Assembly: GCA_021818445.1 (NCBI GenBank)
Contig: JAKAEB010000003.1
Location: 1 to 64,000, forward strand
Length of the DNA: 64,000 bases
Origin: Planctomycetota bacterium
GTDB taxonomy: Bacteria > Planctomycetota > Phycisphaerae > WQYP01
Direction of reading: 5' to 3'
Part shown: positions 40,840-50,193 of the stretch, in pieces
Layout: the number at the start of each line of letters is the position of its first letter
Numbering within the stretch: position 1 is the stretch's first letter
The notes under the pieces: model-generated
Told to the model about the DNA's origin: nothing
Seen by the model: only the letters and a program-made list of their open reading frames with translations
The model's database searches: none
Position numbers and translations under genes: made by a program

Positions 40840-43785
40840 CTACCAATCAAGCGGCCTAAGCCATGAATCCCGCAGCGCATCAACCGATTCGTCCATCAGT
40901 ACGGACGCATGGAGTGATTTAATATTTAGCATGGGAGTGCTGACCAATTCCCCGATATCCGCCAGGGGAATATTTCCCAGCACATCTTTGAGTTTGGGAA
41001 TATGGGTTTCAGGTACTTCAAGAAGATAGCGGCTCGGCGATTCGGAAAACAGCAGGACATGATCCTCGCGTGCATCATCGGAACTTGGCACCCGCGAAAG
41101 ATCCACCTTGGCCCCCAAGCCACCGGCAAATAACATTTCGGCTAACGCCACCGCCAGGCCGCCTTCGGACAGGTCGTGTGCGGAGCGGACCAATCCAAGC
41201 GAAATGGCCTTGGCCACCGACCGATGAATGTTGGGGGCTTGCGATAAATCCACACTGGGGACGCGACGCCCCAAATGGTTTTGCAGCATAAGATAATGTG
41301 AACCACCCAACTCGCGCCGCGTCGGCCCAACCAGCACCAGTCGGTGGCCAGGCGCTTTGGCGTCCATTGTGATGCACTTGGAAACATCATCAACCAGACC
41401 GACCGCACTGATCAGCAACGTATAGGGAATGCAAATACGCGTGCCGTCTTCGGTGATAAATTCATTGGATAGCGAATCTTTTCCCGAGACAAACGGCGTG
41501 CGGTACGCCATCGCACCGTCGTAGCACGCCTGGCAGGCCCGCACCAGCGCGCCCAGATGGATGCGGTCGGTACATTTCGGCCAGCAGAAATTATCGAGCA
41601 GCGCAATGCGATCCGGATTGCCACCGACGCAGACAATATTGCGGATGGCTTCGTCCATACTGTTAAGCGCCATCTGATAGGGATTCAAATCGCCGAAACG
41701 CGGCTGGCAACCTACGGCTAACGCGGCACCACAGCGGGAATCTGATACGGGCATGATAACGGTGGCATCGCCGGGACCGTTTTGCTGGGGGCCAACCAAT
41801 GGCTTAATTACGGTGCCCCCCTGCACTTCATGATCGTACTGGCGAATGATCCAGTGTTTGCTGGCGATGGTAGGTGTAGCCAGAAGTTGATGGAGCGTTT
41901 CGCCAAGGTTGGCGGGCGGCGGTATGCGCACGGCCGGGTAAGTGGGGTCTTCCCACAGGGCTTTTCGCACTGGTTTGGGCAGACCCTCATGGATAAAGTG
42001 CATATCCATATCACCCACCAGATGGCCCTTGTAAAAAAGCGTCAGGCGTCCGCTACCATCAAATTCGCCGATATCCACAGCGTCAACGTCATACTGCCGG
42101 GCCAGAGTTTGCAAAGCTGCGAGTTTGGATGGTGGCACTGCCAGGATCATTCTTTCCTGGGCCTCGGATATCCAAATTTCGGCATAGCTGAGGCCGTCAT
42201 ATTTCAGGGGAGCCTTATCCAATTGCACGGCGGCCCCGGTGTCGGCCCCCATTTCTCCAACGGCACTTGAGAGTCCGCCGGCCCCGCAGTCGGTAATGGC
42301 ATTAAAAAGTGATCCATCGGCGGCATCGCGGGCTTGGATAATGACATCCACCATTTTCTTTTCGGTAATGGCGTTGCCAATCTGCACGGCATGGCTGAAT
42401 TGTTCGCCATGTTTATCGGTAAGTACATCACTGGAAAAGGTGGCACCATGAATGCCATCGCGCCCCGTTTTGCCACCAAGCACCACAATACGATCGCCCT
42501 TGCGAGCCGATCCCTTCTGTGCTTGATTGCGCGGTAGCAGGCCGACACATCCGCAGAAAACCAGCGGATTGCCAATGTAGCGACGGTCAAAAAACACGGC
42601 ACCATTCACCGTGGGAACGCCCATACGGTTACCGTAATCTCGAACCCCCGCCACCACCCGCCGCGTGGTGCGTCGGGGATGTATGACGCCGGCAGGCACC
42701 TGCCCTTCCGGCGTGTTGGGGTCGGCAAAGCAGAATATGTCGGTGGCGGCAATCGGCAGCGCACCGCCCCCTGTGCCAATCACATCGCGTATGCAGCCAC
42801 CGATGCCTGTGGCCGCCCCACCGTAAGGTTCAATGGCAGAAGGTCGATTGTGCGTCTCCACCTTCATGCACAAGGCGTACTGATCGTCAAAGGCAATCAC
42901 ACCGGCATTATCCTTAAACACACTGAGCGTCCAGGGGAGATTAAGTTCCGACGTGGCGCGGAAGATCGTGGATTTAACCAGATTATCAATGCGCATTGAC
43001 ACGTCGCCGGGGGCGTGATGATCGTGTCCCTCGTGCTGGTCGGCACTGGGATGATGGGTAAATTCAATAATTGCCTTGAGCGTTTTATGTACGCAATGTT
43101 CGCTCCACGTCTGGGCCAGCGTTTCAAGCTCGGCGTCGGTCGGTTCGCGCCCCACTTGCTGAAAATATTTCTGAATGGCGGACATTTCCGCCACGTCCAG
43201 AAAAAGATGCCCGGAACGCGATAAATTCTGCAATTCTTCGCGTGACAGATGACGAATGGGCACTTCCACACGTGCAAATTCATACGGCTTACCGACGGGA
43301 AACGCGTCGGGAAGCAGTGGTACCGTGTGCAATTCTTCAATGCTTTCGTTGGCCAGCACGCGCCGTCCCAGCATCATCGCCGTATCGGTGGTAACGTTTC
43401 CGAGCAGTAGAAATCGGCGACCGGTTCGCACCTGCACGGCACCCGGTGCGCACCGCAGCTTGTCGGCAATCGCTGCTTGGGCGCTGGCGGCGACGGGGTC
43501 CATCACGCCCGGTTTGAGATGCACCTCTAAAAGCCGTCCCGAGGCGTGAGGTTCGACCCCGACTACATACCGTTCCGAAACGGGATCGCACAGGACCTGA
43601 GCAGCAATTTGCTCCACACGCTGAGATGTGAGAGTGGAGGCGTCACCTTGGAGCAGAAATATCCGACCCGACGCAACCGAATATATTTCATCGAAACCCA
43701 AGTGGCGAATTTCATTTAATATCGCCTCACCCGCTGCATCTTCCGCCGGGTTCAGGGGATAAACCTCAACACGATAAACGGCCAT
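40840..43785 (-). CDS. purL: Phosphoribosylformylglycinamidine synthase, PurS-PurS-PurL fusion
   Basis: 981 aa. Residues 1-78 (MAVYRVEVYPLNPAEDAAGEAILNEIRHLGF) and 80-160 (LLEVHLKPGVMDPVAASAQAAIADKL) read as two PurS-like domains. From about 175 comes PurL: LSREELQNLSRSGHLFLDVAEMSAIQKYFQQVGREPTDAELETLAQTWSEHCVHKTLK, with VKVETHNRPSAIEPYGGAATG and GGKTGRDGIHGATFSS. It catalyses ATP- and glutamine-dependent FGAR to FGAM conversion in purine synthesis. The glutaminase PurQ is not included (the protein ends in the second PurL half), so ammonia must come from a separate subunit. GGAG lies four bases before ATG. Confidence 0.95.
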   Translation of the reverse strand: MAVYRVEVYPLNPAEDAAGEAILNEIRHLGFDEIYSVASGRIFLLQGDASTLTSQRVEQIAAQVLCDPVSERYVVGVEPHASGRLLEVHLKPGVMDPVAASAQAAIADKLRCAPGAVQVRTGRRFLLLGNVTTDTAMMLGRRVLANESIEELHTVPLLPDAFPVGKPYEFARVEVPIRHLSREELQNLSRSGHLFLDVAEMSAIQKYFQQVGREPTDAELETLAQTWSEHCVHKTLKAIIEFTHHPSADQHEGHDHHAPGDVSMRIDNLVKSTIFRATSELNLPWTLSVFKDNAGVIAFDDQYALCMKVETHNRPSAIEPYGGAATGIGGCIRDVIGTGGGALPIAATDIFCFADPNTPEGQVPAGVIHPRRTTRRVVAGVRDYGNRMGVPTVNGAVFFDRRYIGNPLVFCGCVGLLPRNQAQKGSARKGDRIVVLGGKTGRDGIHGATFSSDVLTDKHGEQFSHAVQIGNAITEKKMVDVIIQARDAADGSLFNAITDCGAGGLSSAVGEMGADTGAAVQLDKAPLKYDGLSYAEIWISEAQERMILAVPPSKLAALQTLARQYDVDAVDIGEFDGSGRLTLFYKGHLVGDMDMHFIHEGLPKPVRKALWEDPTYPAVRIPPPANLGETLHQLLATPTIASKHWIIRQYDHEVQGGTVIKPLVGPQQNGPGDATVIMPVSDSRCGAALAVGCQPRFGDLNPYQMALNSMDEAIRNIVCVGGNPDRIALLDNFCWPKCTDRIHLGALVRACQACYDGAMAYRTPFVSGKDSLSNEFITEDGTRICIPYTLLISAVGLVDDVSKCITMDAKAPGHRLVLVGPTRRELGGSHYLMLQNHLGRRVPSVDLSQAPNIHRSVAKAISLGLVRSAHDLSEGGLAVALAEMLFAGGLGAKVDLSRVPSSDDAREDHVLLFSESPSRYLLEVPETHIPKLKDVLGNIPLADIGELVSTPMLNIKSLHASVLMDESVDALRDSWLRPLDW

Positions 43786-43873
43786 GACACTCCTTCAACT
43801 CGGCACGCCTGCACACACTTCGGATTATGCACTGATTTGGGCAATTTTGCAGCCGTCGGCGACGATGTGCGCC

Positions 43874-44308
43874 CTATTTCCGTTTTGTGTGATCGCCAGG
43901 TGCAATGCTGTGGGCATTTTTGTGATAGCGCAACTGGGGCCGCCCATCGCGCGGCCAGACAACCGCTATCACATCCAGCCGCATCGGATAGTGGCCCAGA
44001 CGCCGGGTACGAGTAAACCATTGCGCGGAGCGGCGGATGGCGGCAATTTTTTCCTTTCCGAGCGTCAACTCCGGCGGGCCGAAATCTTCAGTTTCGCGCG
44101 TGCGCACCTCGATAAAAACCAGATCACCTTTATCAAACGCTACCAAATCCAGTTCCCCATTCGGACAAAGTACGCGGCGGGCAACGACGCGCATGCGGAG
44201 CTTGCGACGGGCATAGCGGGCAGCCAATATTTCACCGGCCAAGCCAAAAGCATCCTTACCTTCCGGTCGACGCGGCATGGCGATTCGGCGAAGCAGATTT
44301 CTGAACAT
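43874..44308 (-). CDS. yraN: YraN/UPF0102 family nuclease-like protein
   Basis: 144 aa. LAGEILAARYARRKLRMRVVARRVLCPNGELDLVAFDKGDLVFIEVRTR contains the PD-(D/E)xK-like core of UPF0102 (E-D-(x)n-E-V-R/K), followed by KEKIAAIRRSAQWFTR and RLDVIAVV, all in family order. Restriction-endonuclease-fold proteins of unproven cellular function, perhaps in DNA processing. GAGGGAGC lies before ATG 44308. It sits 27 bases after argC, in the same direction. Confidence 0.93.
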   Translation of the reverse strand: MFRNLLRRIAMPRRPEGKDAFGLAGEILAARYARRKLRMRVVARRVLCPNGELDLVAFDKGDLVFIEVRTRETEDFGPPELTLGKEKIAAIRRSAQWFTRTRRLGHYPMRLDVIAVVWPRDGRPQLRYHKNAHSIAPGDHTKRK

Positions 44309-44335
44309 GTGCTCCCTCGCACAAGGCGGCAGGCG

Positions 44336-45355
44336 TCAATTCAGCCCCATGGCCTGGGGAAAGCCAGCGACAAGATTCATATTTTCAATGGCCTGGCCGG
44401 CCGCCCCTTTGACCATGTTGTCCAACGCACTGATGATGACCCATCGGTTGCCATATTGGTAAATAGCCATATCAATATAATTTGTATTGATGACATATTT
44501 TGTGCTGGGTGGCGCGCCCGTGCGAATGCGTACAAATGGGCTTGAACCATAGGCACTGCGCCACGCCTGCAAAGCCAGATCGATGGTCGCAAGCACCGTC
44601 GGCTTGGTGTAAATGGTGGCTAAGATGCCTCGATCCATCGGCACGAGATGCGGCACAAAGGTGATGCCCACCTCTTTTCCGCTGCCTAATTTGATGCCCT
44701 CGGCAATTTCCGGTGCATGGCGATGTGTGCCTATGGCGTAGGCTTCAAATGACTCGTTCCGCTCCGGGAAGTGATGCTGGGGTACTGGATTGCGGCCAGC
44801 ACCCGATATACCCGAGGCGGCGTTTACGATGATATCCTGCGAATCAATCAGGCCGGCCTTGACCAATGGTGCAAGCGGCAGAATGGCGGACGTTGTGTAA
44901 CAGCCCGGATTGGCAATCAATTTCGCGCTGGCAATCTGCCGGGCAAATAAATCCGGCAAGCCATAGACCGCGTGCGCCAAATTTTCCGCGTCCGTGTGGG
45001 GGTGTTTGTACCACTTTTCATACAACCGCGTATCTTTAAGACGGTAGTCGGCGGATAAATCAATCACGCGCAGGCCCACCGATAGCAATTCCGGTGCATA
45101 CTGCATGGCTGTGGCATGCGGCACGCAAAGAAAGGCGATATCGGCTTTCTGCGCAATCACTTTTGGCTCGAAAGGTTCAATAGGTAAATCAATCCGCCCG
45201 AGCAATTCTGGAAATATTTCGCTAATTGGCTGTTCAGTTTTGCGGCTCGCCAGTACCGTCACCTTTACTTGCGGATGCCGTAATAACCACCGCAGCAGTT
45301 CAAGGGACGTGTAACCTGTAGCGCCCACAATGGCAGCGCGTAATCGATCGGGCAT
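44336..45355 (-). CDS. argC: N-acetyl-gamma-glutamyl-phosphate reductase
   Basis: 339 aa, family length. AAIVGATGYTSLELLRWLLRHP is the NADP-binding start, FLCVPHATAMQYAPELL follows, and LIANPGCYTTSAIL holds the catalytic Cys; HHFPERNESFEAYAIGTHRHAPEI carries the His/Glu of the ArgC active site. It reduces N-acetylglutamyl phosphate to the semialdehyde in arginine synthesis. GAGGTCATT precedes ATG 45355. The other arg genes are not in the window. Confidence 0.97.
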   Translation of the reverse strand: MPDRLRAAIVGATGYTSLELLRWLLRHPQVKVTVLASRKTEQPISEIFPELLGRIDLPIEPFEPKVIAQKADIAFLCVPHATAMQYAPELLSVGLRVIDLSADYRLKDTRLYEKWYKHPHTDAENLAHAVYGLPDLFARQIASAKLIANPGCYTTSAILPLAPLVKAGLIDSQDIIVNAASGISGAGRNPVPQHHFPERNESFEAYAIGTHRHAPEIAEGIKLGSGKEVGITFVPHLVPMDRGILATIYTKPTVLATIDLALQAWRSAYGSSPFVRIRTGAPPSTKYVINTNYIDMAIYQYGNRWVIISALDNMVKGAAGQAIENMNLVAGFPQAMGLN

Positions 45356-45475
45356 AATGACCTCATTACATCACACACGAAATGCACCCATGCATTCGTT
45401 TTGGCATCAACACCAGGAGCCTGTGGAGCCTGTGCAAATAATAGCCACGCTTCTGGATCGTGGATGACCAAGTTC

Positions 45476-46033
45476 CTAAATCATTTTATCAACCATTTTG
45501 GTCAGGCGGGATAAAAAGGCGGGTTGCTGGTCGATCGCCTTACCCAATATTTTATGAAAAACCGTAAAAAACTGCAGTAACTCGGCCATTTTATCCACAT
45601 AAGCGGTGTGGGCGGCGGCGTCTTCGGGCGGTACCGGTGTTTTGTCGGCAGCCTCGATGCACTTGCTGATGCGATCGAGCAGAGGATCAAGTTCACGCCG
45701 TTTGCGCTCGCGCATGATGTTTTGGAACATGACCCACACATCTTCTTCGGAGGTAAAAAAGTCACGTCGGTCGCCGGCTATGCTGGTACGCCGGACAATG
45801 CCCCAGTTGATCAACTCGCGCAGATTCATGCTTGCATTGCCGCGCGAAATCTGCAGCGTTTCCATAATGTCTTCGGCGGTTAAGGGCCGTGGTGCCACCA
45901 TCAGCAGGGCATGCACCTTCGCCATGGTACGGTTAATGCCCCAATGCTGCGCCATTTGTCCCCACAGATCGACAAATTGCATGCGAGGCGCTTCGAGTGC
46001 GTCTTTTAATGTTTTATTCAGTGAATCCGTCAT
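45476..46033 (-). CDS. GbsR/MarR-type transcriptional regulator
   Basis: 185 aa. The winged HTH is at residues 40-95: MAKVHALLMVAPRPLTAEDIMETLQISRGNASMNLRELINWGIVRRTSIAGDRRDFFTSEEDVW, matching the GbsR branch of MarR proteins (TAEDIMETLxISRGNxSxNLReL). The C-terminal half is helical and likely dimerises. Homologues control osmoprotectant or envelope genes. The RBS is weak. Target unknown; nearest genes are argC and the GT87 enzyme, both on the same strand. Confidence 0.93.
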   Translation of the reverse strand: MTDSLNKTLKDALEAPRMQFVDLWGQMAQHWGINRTMAKVHALLMVAPRPLTAEDIMETLQISRGNASMNLRELINWGIVRRTSIAGDRRDFFTSEEDVWVMFQNIMRERKRRELDPLLDRISKCIEAADKTPVPPEDAAAHTAYVDKMAELLQFFTVFHKILGKAIDQQPAFLSRLTKMVDKMI

Positions 46034-46155
46034 GGCAGCTATAATCCGACCAACACCTGTTTATTTACCGCCGTATTGTGCCGTGAAAACAAATTAATTT
46101 CTACGGTCATACCAATTTATGCCGCCTGATTCACATGCGTAAATGGTGCCCGCCA

Positions 46156-47526
46156 TTATTTTTCAGGCGATGTCAACGGTACGATTGCACCCGCCGGTAG
46201 CAATTGCGGCAGTTTCCACATCATCACCAGGGCGGCACCCCACAACACGAGCGCCGCATAGGTGACAAGCCCCAAACCGCGCAGAATATAGAATGGCGGC
46301 GGCAAAACCGTAAGGATGTGCGACACCGCAAAAAACAGCAGCACCAAACCCAGCGGCCAGCCAATCGGCAATTTTTGGTCTTTCTCCCATTTAACCGCCA
46401 ACAGCGTCGTTACCAGCGGCAACACCATACAGTAGTAATGCGGATGGCAAATGGGGACAATTGGCATCATGATGGTAATCAGTGCACCGAGGAACAAATT
46501 GCGGTGCAGCGGCGTATGCTGTCGCGATTTTGCCTCCACCCACAGGGTTATCAAAACAAGGAGGATACTGATGGACCAGTGGGTAATTTTCATCCATTCC
46601 GCGGGTGGCGGGGCGGGCTGGCCAAAATGTACAGTATGGTCGATCATCGCCTCGAACGAGTTGGAATCGGTCTTATTGACATCCAACAATTCCCGATCAC
46701 GCGATGTATTGTGGTTAAGCCCCAAGGCCGGCTCAATTACCACCTGCATAAAGCGCGATTCCGCCGTGTAGGCATGATGCGGCCCCATGACGATGGCTGG
46801 GATCACAATCACGCCCAGCAACAGGGCTGTCGCCGCCCCCACCAGCATCCGAAACCGCAAACGCCATAACGCATAAAGCAGCAGGAAGGCGGGAAATACT
46901 TTAATGGCAGCGGTAAGCCCCAACCAAAAACCACCCAGAATTTGCTTGCGATACGCTAAAGCCGCCCCCGCCAGACAAAACAACATCAACAACACAGAGT
47001 TGATCTGTCCGCGCGCCAACGCGCGGTCTAGGGCTGGCAAACAAACCAATATCGGTAACACACGCAGTGCCCACCAACGTCGGCAAAAGCGATTCTGCAT
47101 CTGCACCATAGGATCAGAGCTGGTCTTTTCAAACGCGTGGGCTATGAAACACGCGCCGAGCCATATGACCGCGATATTGATCACATACCAAAGACCCACG
47201 CTTACCGCATACGGTAACAAACCATTGCGGGATTGACCCGCCGGCGCATCGGCCAATGGCCAGAGCGCCACGGCCAATAACGGCGGATAGTTATAATGCC
47301 AGCCATTTGTATCGGTAACGTTGTAAGGGTCTTTGTGCACCCGAATGGCCCAGGCAGCACGGAAGTAGGTATCGACGTCGGTCATGCGGCGTTTGAGAAA
47401 GGCGGATCGCACCTCCGTCACTACGCCGAAGATAATCACGCCCAGCAGCAGTGCAACCAAACCCACGCGCTCAAGGCGGTTGAGATAACCGAAGGCACCG
47501 GTCGTATTCAGGGGTTCAGCGGCCAA
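46156..47526 (-). CDS. GT87 polyprenol-phosphate-mannose-type glycosyltransferase (multi-pass)
   Basis: 456 aa from TTG 47526 (GGAAGG nine bases ahead). At least nine hydrophobic segments are visible. A large first periplasmic loop (TDVDTYFRAAWAIRVHKDPYNVTDTNGWHYNYPPLLAVALWPLA) with Asp and Tyr-Pro-Pro-Leu is the hallmark of the GT-C, DUF2029/GT87 family, as are NGLLPYA and YRKQILGGFWLGLTAAIKVFPAFLLLYALW. These enzymes use polyprenyl-phosphate mannose or similar donors to build glycans at the periplasmic face. Its leader folds into an unusual structure (see findings). Confidence 0.88.
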   Translation of the reverse strand: MAAEPLNTTGAFGYLNRLERVGLVALLLGVIIFGVVTEVRSAFLKRRMTDVDTYFRAAWAIRVHKDPYNVTDTNGWHYNYPPLLAVALWPLADAPAGQSRNGLLPYAVSVGLWYVINIAVIWLGACFIAHAFEKTSSDPMVQMQNRFCRRWWALRVLPILVCLPALDRALARGQINSVLLMLFCLAGAALAYRKQILGGFWLGLTAAIKVFPAFLLLYALWRLRFRMLVGAATALLLGVIVIPAIVMGPHHAYTAESRFMQVVIEPALGLNHNTSRDRELLDVNKTDSNSFEAMIDHTVHFGQPAPPPAEWMKITHWSISILLVLITLWVEAKSRQHTPLHRNLFLGALITIMMPIVPICHPHYYCMVLPLVTTLLAVKWEKDQKLPIGWPLGLVLLFFAVSHILTVLPPPFYILRGLGLVTYAALVLWGAALVMMWKLPQLLPAGAIVPLTSPEK

Positions 47527-47940
47527 TAATTTCTACCTTCCACCATTGGTCCCGGTTCTTCCGCCGGGATCGCAGCGTACACTTTCACCGCAGTGGCGGT
47601 TTTGAGCAACCCATCACGCATTGTAAGCCACTGCAAAACCGGTCTAAAAAGTTAAAACCGGCCGTAAATCAAAAACCATATTACCAGATTGCCTATTTAT
47701 GCATCACTAACACTACGGGCGGCGCTTGAAGTAGGCGTGGAATGAAATGAGTGCACCAAATCGGGGATGGAATTGGTATGAAAGTCCAATAATTGGGCGT
47801 CGGATATGCCGAAACAAACGGCGACGAGGCCGCGACCAAAATCTTATCCGTTTGGCATGCCACTTGCATCTATACATATGTCGTCGTCAACGGCGACAAC
47901 GCAGGTGGCCGATGCGGAGGTAAAAGCATGGCAACCTGCA

Positions 47941-48120
47941 GCGGGCTGGAGTTGGTGCCCCTGCCCGCTTGGCTTGAATTTTAGTTTGCGTCCGTGAGCA
48001 GTCCGCTGCGAGTGGTGAGCGGTGCATTGAACTTGGAAATGACGGACGCAAAAACGATCTCGTTTCCTCCTCCGCCAGGCCGTGTGGACTTACCCTCCTC
48101 CACACGGCTTTTTTATTTTA
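47941..48120 (+). ncRNA. Candidate structured non-coding RNA with own terminator
   Basis: A chain of hairpins in one direction: GCGGGC/GCCCGC (47941-47968), an 11-bp perfect helix TTTGCGTCCGT/ACGGACGCAAA (47985-47995 with 48042-48052) enclosing a 46-base domain that includes GCAG-TCCG-CTGC, a small hairpin AAACG-ATCT-CGTTT, and the terminator at 48079-48120. No ORF explains them. It does not match 6S, tmRNA, RNase P or SRP RNA as far as I can read. 5' end unknown. Confidence 0.45.
48079..48120 (+). terminator. Rho-independent terminator closing the candidate RNA
   Basis: GCCGTGTGGA, 10-base loop, TCCACACGGC, then TTTTTTATTTT. Perfect 10-bp stem; no plus-strand protein gene precedes it. Confidence 0.9.
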
Positions 48121-48396
48121 TTAATTTTGCGAGTTGTCGGATTGTGCCAGCGACACCGGGACGGAACGATCCAAAAGCGCGAAGGGTCAATGGCCGCCGC
48201 GATCCGAGATTGTCAGCGTGGCGATTCCACACGAAGGAGGCGAAGACACTTTTATTCAAAAGAATCGCGATGGGCAAGAGCTGCGCTATGCATGGGGCCA
48301 TGGACGTGTGCGTTATATACCCACCGGCTTGCCGGCGGTTGGTACGTTGGCCGATGGCGGACGGGCCGCGATGGGCGGTGGCCGATTTTGCATGGG

Positions 48397-48425
48397 CATA
48401 GACACCGGGCAAGCCCGGTGCTATG
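48397..48425. repeat. REP-type near-perfect palindrome
   Basis: CATAG-A-CACCGGGC-AA-GCCCGGTG-CTATG: 13 pairs with one bulged A and a 2-base centre. It shares 16 bases with the element at the tatD stop (28071-28086). Confidence 0.8.
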
Positions 48426-49035
48426 TATCTCGGCGGATGAGAACCGCAATATTTGCGATAGAAAAAAAATTGAATCGCGGAGAGACATGGATAATACATT
48501 GCTTACATATTGGCTATTTTCCGACAGTTGAGCCGTCGAGCTCAAACTATGAGTGTTATGAAAGGCGCATTCACCTGCATATATCCGCCAAGAAAATATC
48601 CAGCGGGTGATGGCAAACTACTGGGATCGGCAAAAAAGCTTCTGTTTGTACGAGCATAATAGGATCGCATTCTGGCTACCATTCGCTCCGACGATTCGGA
48701 AAGACGACCAAATCAACTTCGAAGCCACGCGAAGTACTGTGGCCGCCATCGTGACAGGCCCTCATCGCGCGGCGATCACTGTGGACGCGGAATGCGAGAC
48801 TAAATGCCATACACCTCTACGAAACAGCGGACGTGCCCGGGAATGCGATTCTCCTGAGGGTTTGCAAATCTCGTGGAAGTTATTGCTGCGGGTGCGATGG
48901 CAGCGTGCCCACGGGTTTAAGGAAACATTACCAATCCGTGGTGCGGAAGGATCGGCATGCAGTTTGCACGCCAGAACAAACCGAGGCTATGGTCGGCCCC
49001 GTCGGGCCGCGACATTCCCCGAAAGGAGATCCGCA

Positions 49036-50193
49036 TTGCGATTTGGCTTTATCCGACTCATCGACGCGGCGGCCTTGATTGCCGCCCACGCAAAGGGCTT
49101 CTTCCGTGATCAGGGACTCGACGCATCGCTGGAACGGCAAATTGGCTGGATGAATGTTCGCGACAAACTCGGGTACGGCACACTGGATGCCTGCCACTCT
49201 CTGATTGGCATGCCCATCATGACGCAATTGGGAAGATCGGGCTTTGGTCGGCCCATGGTGGCGGTGATGGAGCTTGGGGCGGGCGGCAACAGTGTGGTCA
49301 TATCCCGGCGGCTTGCAGAAATTGGTATTGACTCAGCGGCGGCGCTTAGTCAATTGATCCATTCAGGCCTGTATCGACGCCAATTGGTTTGCGCCCATGT
49401 TTCAACCTTTTCCATGCACCATTACCTGCTGCGGGAATGGCTGGCCGATGCGGGTATCAATCCGGATCGGGATGTGCAGTTGACACAACTTACGCCGATG
49501 CAGGTAGCCGAGCATATGGCCAACCGCTACGTGGATATTTTCTGCGTTGGTGAACCATGGGGATTGATGGCCCAGCAGCAGGGGTGGGGCAAGGTGATCT
49601 GCGCCACGACTGACATTCTGCCGCACCATCCGGAAAAGGTACTCGCGGTAACGGAGAGTTTTATTGAAAGCCACCGGGAGGATGTGGTCAAAGCGATTGC
49701 GGCGTTGCTGCGGGCATGCGAATATTGCGCAAATCCCGCCAATCGCGAGGAACTTGCGGAACTTTTATCGCAAGAGGCCTACCTCGACATGGAGCCAGAA
49801 TTGATATTATCGAGCCTCAACTCCGGCCCCGCCGATATGGGGTCCGGTGCCACCATTAAAAGCCGACCTGATGATTGGACCTTCCGCGATTGGGGAGTGC
49901 GGTATGCGGCTCCGTCGGGTACGCATTTTGTATGGTTTTTGAAGCAGATGCAGCGCTGGGGAGAAGTTGACCCCAAAGCTGATCTCCAGCAACTTGCCCA
50001 ACGCTGCGTCCGCAGTGATTTGTACACGGAAGCGGCGGCGATGCTTAATGTCGCTCCTCCGACGAGTGACTTTCCGGTCATGCCGTTGCGACGGGGTGTA
50101 CTCAATCCGTTTGCTGTCGAAACGCGGCCAACAAATCCCCCATCCGGGCCGAAAAGCACGTTACGCCCGCCCTCACGCGCATTACAGGAATGA
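49036..50193 (+). CDS. NasS-like nitrate-binding regulatory protein (NrtA/CmpA fold, cytoplasmic)
   Basis: 385 aa from TTG 49036, with a strong GAAAGGAG seven bases ahead; the track ORF begins 429 bases earlier in sequence with no RBS. LRFGFIRLIDAAALIAAHAKGFFRDQGLDASLERQIGWMNVRDKLGYGTLDACHSLIGMP matches the ligand cleft of NrtA/NasS proteins. No signal peptide or lipobox is present, which points to the cytoplasmic sensor NasS rather than a transporter component. NasS normally holds the antiterminator NasT until nitrate or nitrite binds. No NasT (ANTAR) gene or nitrate reductase follows; the ilv operon does. A nitrate-sensing role is inferred from family. Confidence 0.82.
   Translation: MRFGFIRLIDAAALIAAHAKGFFRDQGLDASLERQIGWMNVRDKLGYGTLDACHSLIGMPIMTQLGRSGFGRPMVAVMELGAGGNSVVISRRLAEIGIDSAAALSQLIHSGLYRRQLVCAHVSTFSMHHYLLREWLADAGINPDRDVQLTQLTPMQVAEHMANRYVDIFCVGEPWGLMAQQQGWGKVICATTDILPHHPEKVLAVTESFIESHREDVVKAIAALLRACEYCANPANREELAELLSQEAYLDMEPELILSSLNSGPADMGSGATIKSRPDDWTFRDWGVRYAAPSGTHFVWFLKQMQRWGEVDPKADLQQLAQRCVRSDLYTEAAAMLNVAPPTSDFPVMPLRRGVLNPFAVETRPTNPPSGPKSTLRPPSRALQE

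Larger units (their letters stand above)
47527..49035. other. 1.5-kb gene-poor region
   Basis: No convincing protein gene; the overlapping plus-strand ORFs (48082-48531, 48134-48610, 47994-48401) use unrelated frames with no family match. It holds an interleaved inverted repeat near 47590-47641, a structured RNA candidate at 47941-48120, a REP-type palindrome at 48397-48425 and the leader of the NasS-like gene. Confidence 0.55.

Noticed and set aside
47941-48120. 6S RNA, tmRNA, RNase P or SRP RNA in the gene-poor region
   Set aside because: Conserved landmark sequences of these RNAs were looked for and not found; left as an unassigned candidate RNA.
48082-48610. Plus-strand ORFs of 149-158 aa in the gene-poor region
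   Set aside because: They overlap in different frames, run through a strong terminator and a palindrome, and match nothing.
48607-49035. 143-codon upstream extension of the NasS-like ORF
   Set aside because: The family match begins at the TTG 49036, which has a strong RBS; the extension has no similarity to NasS.
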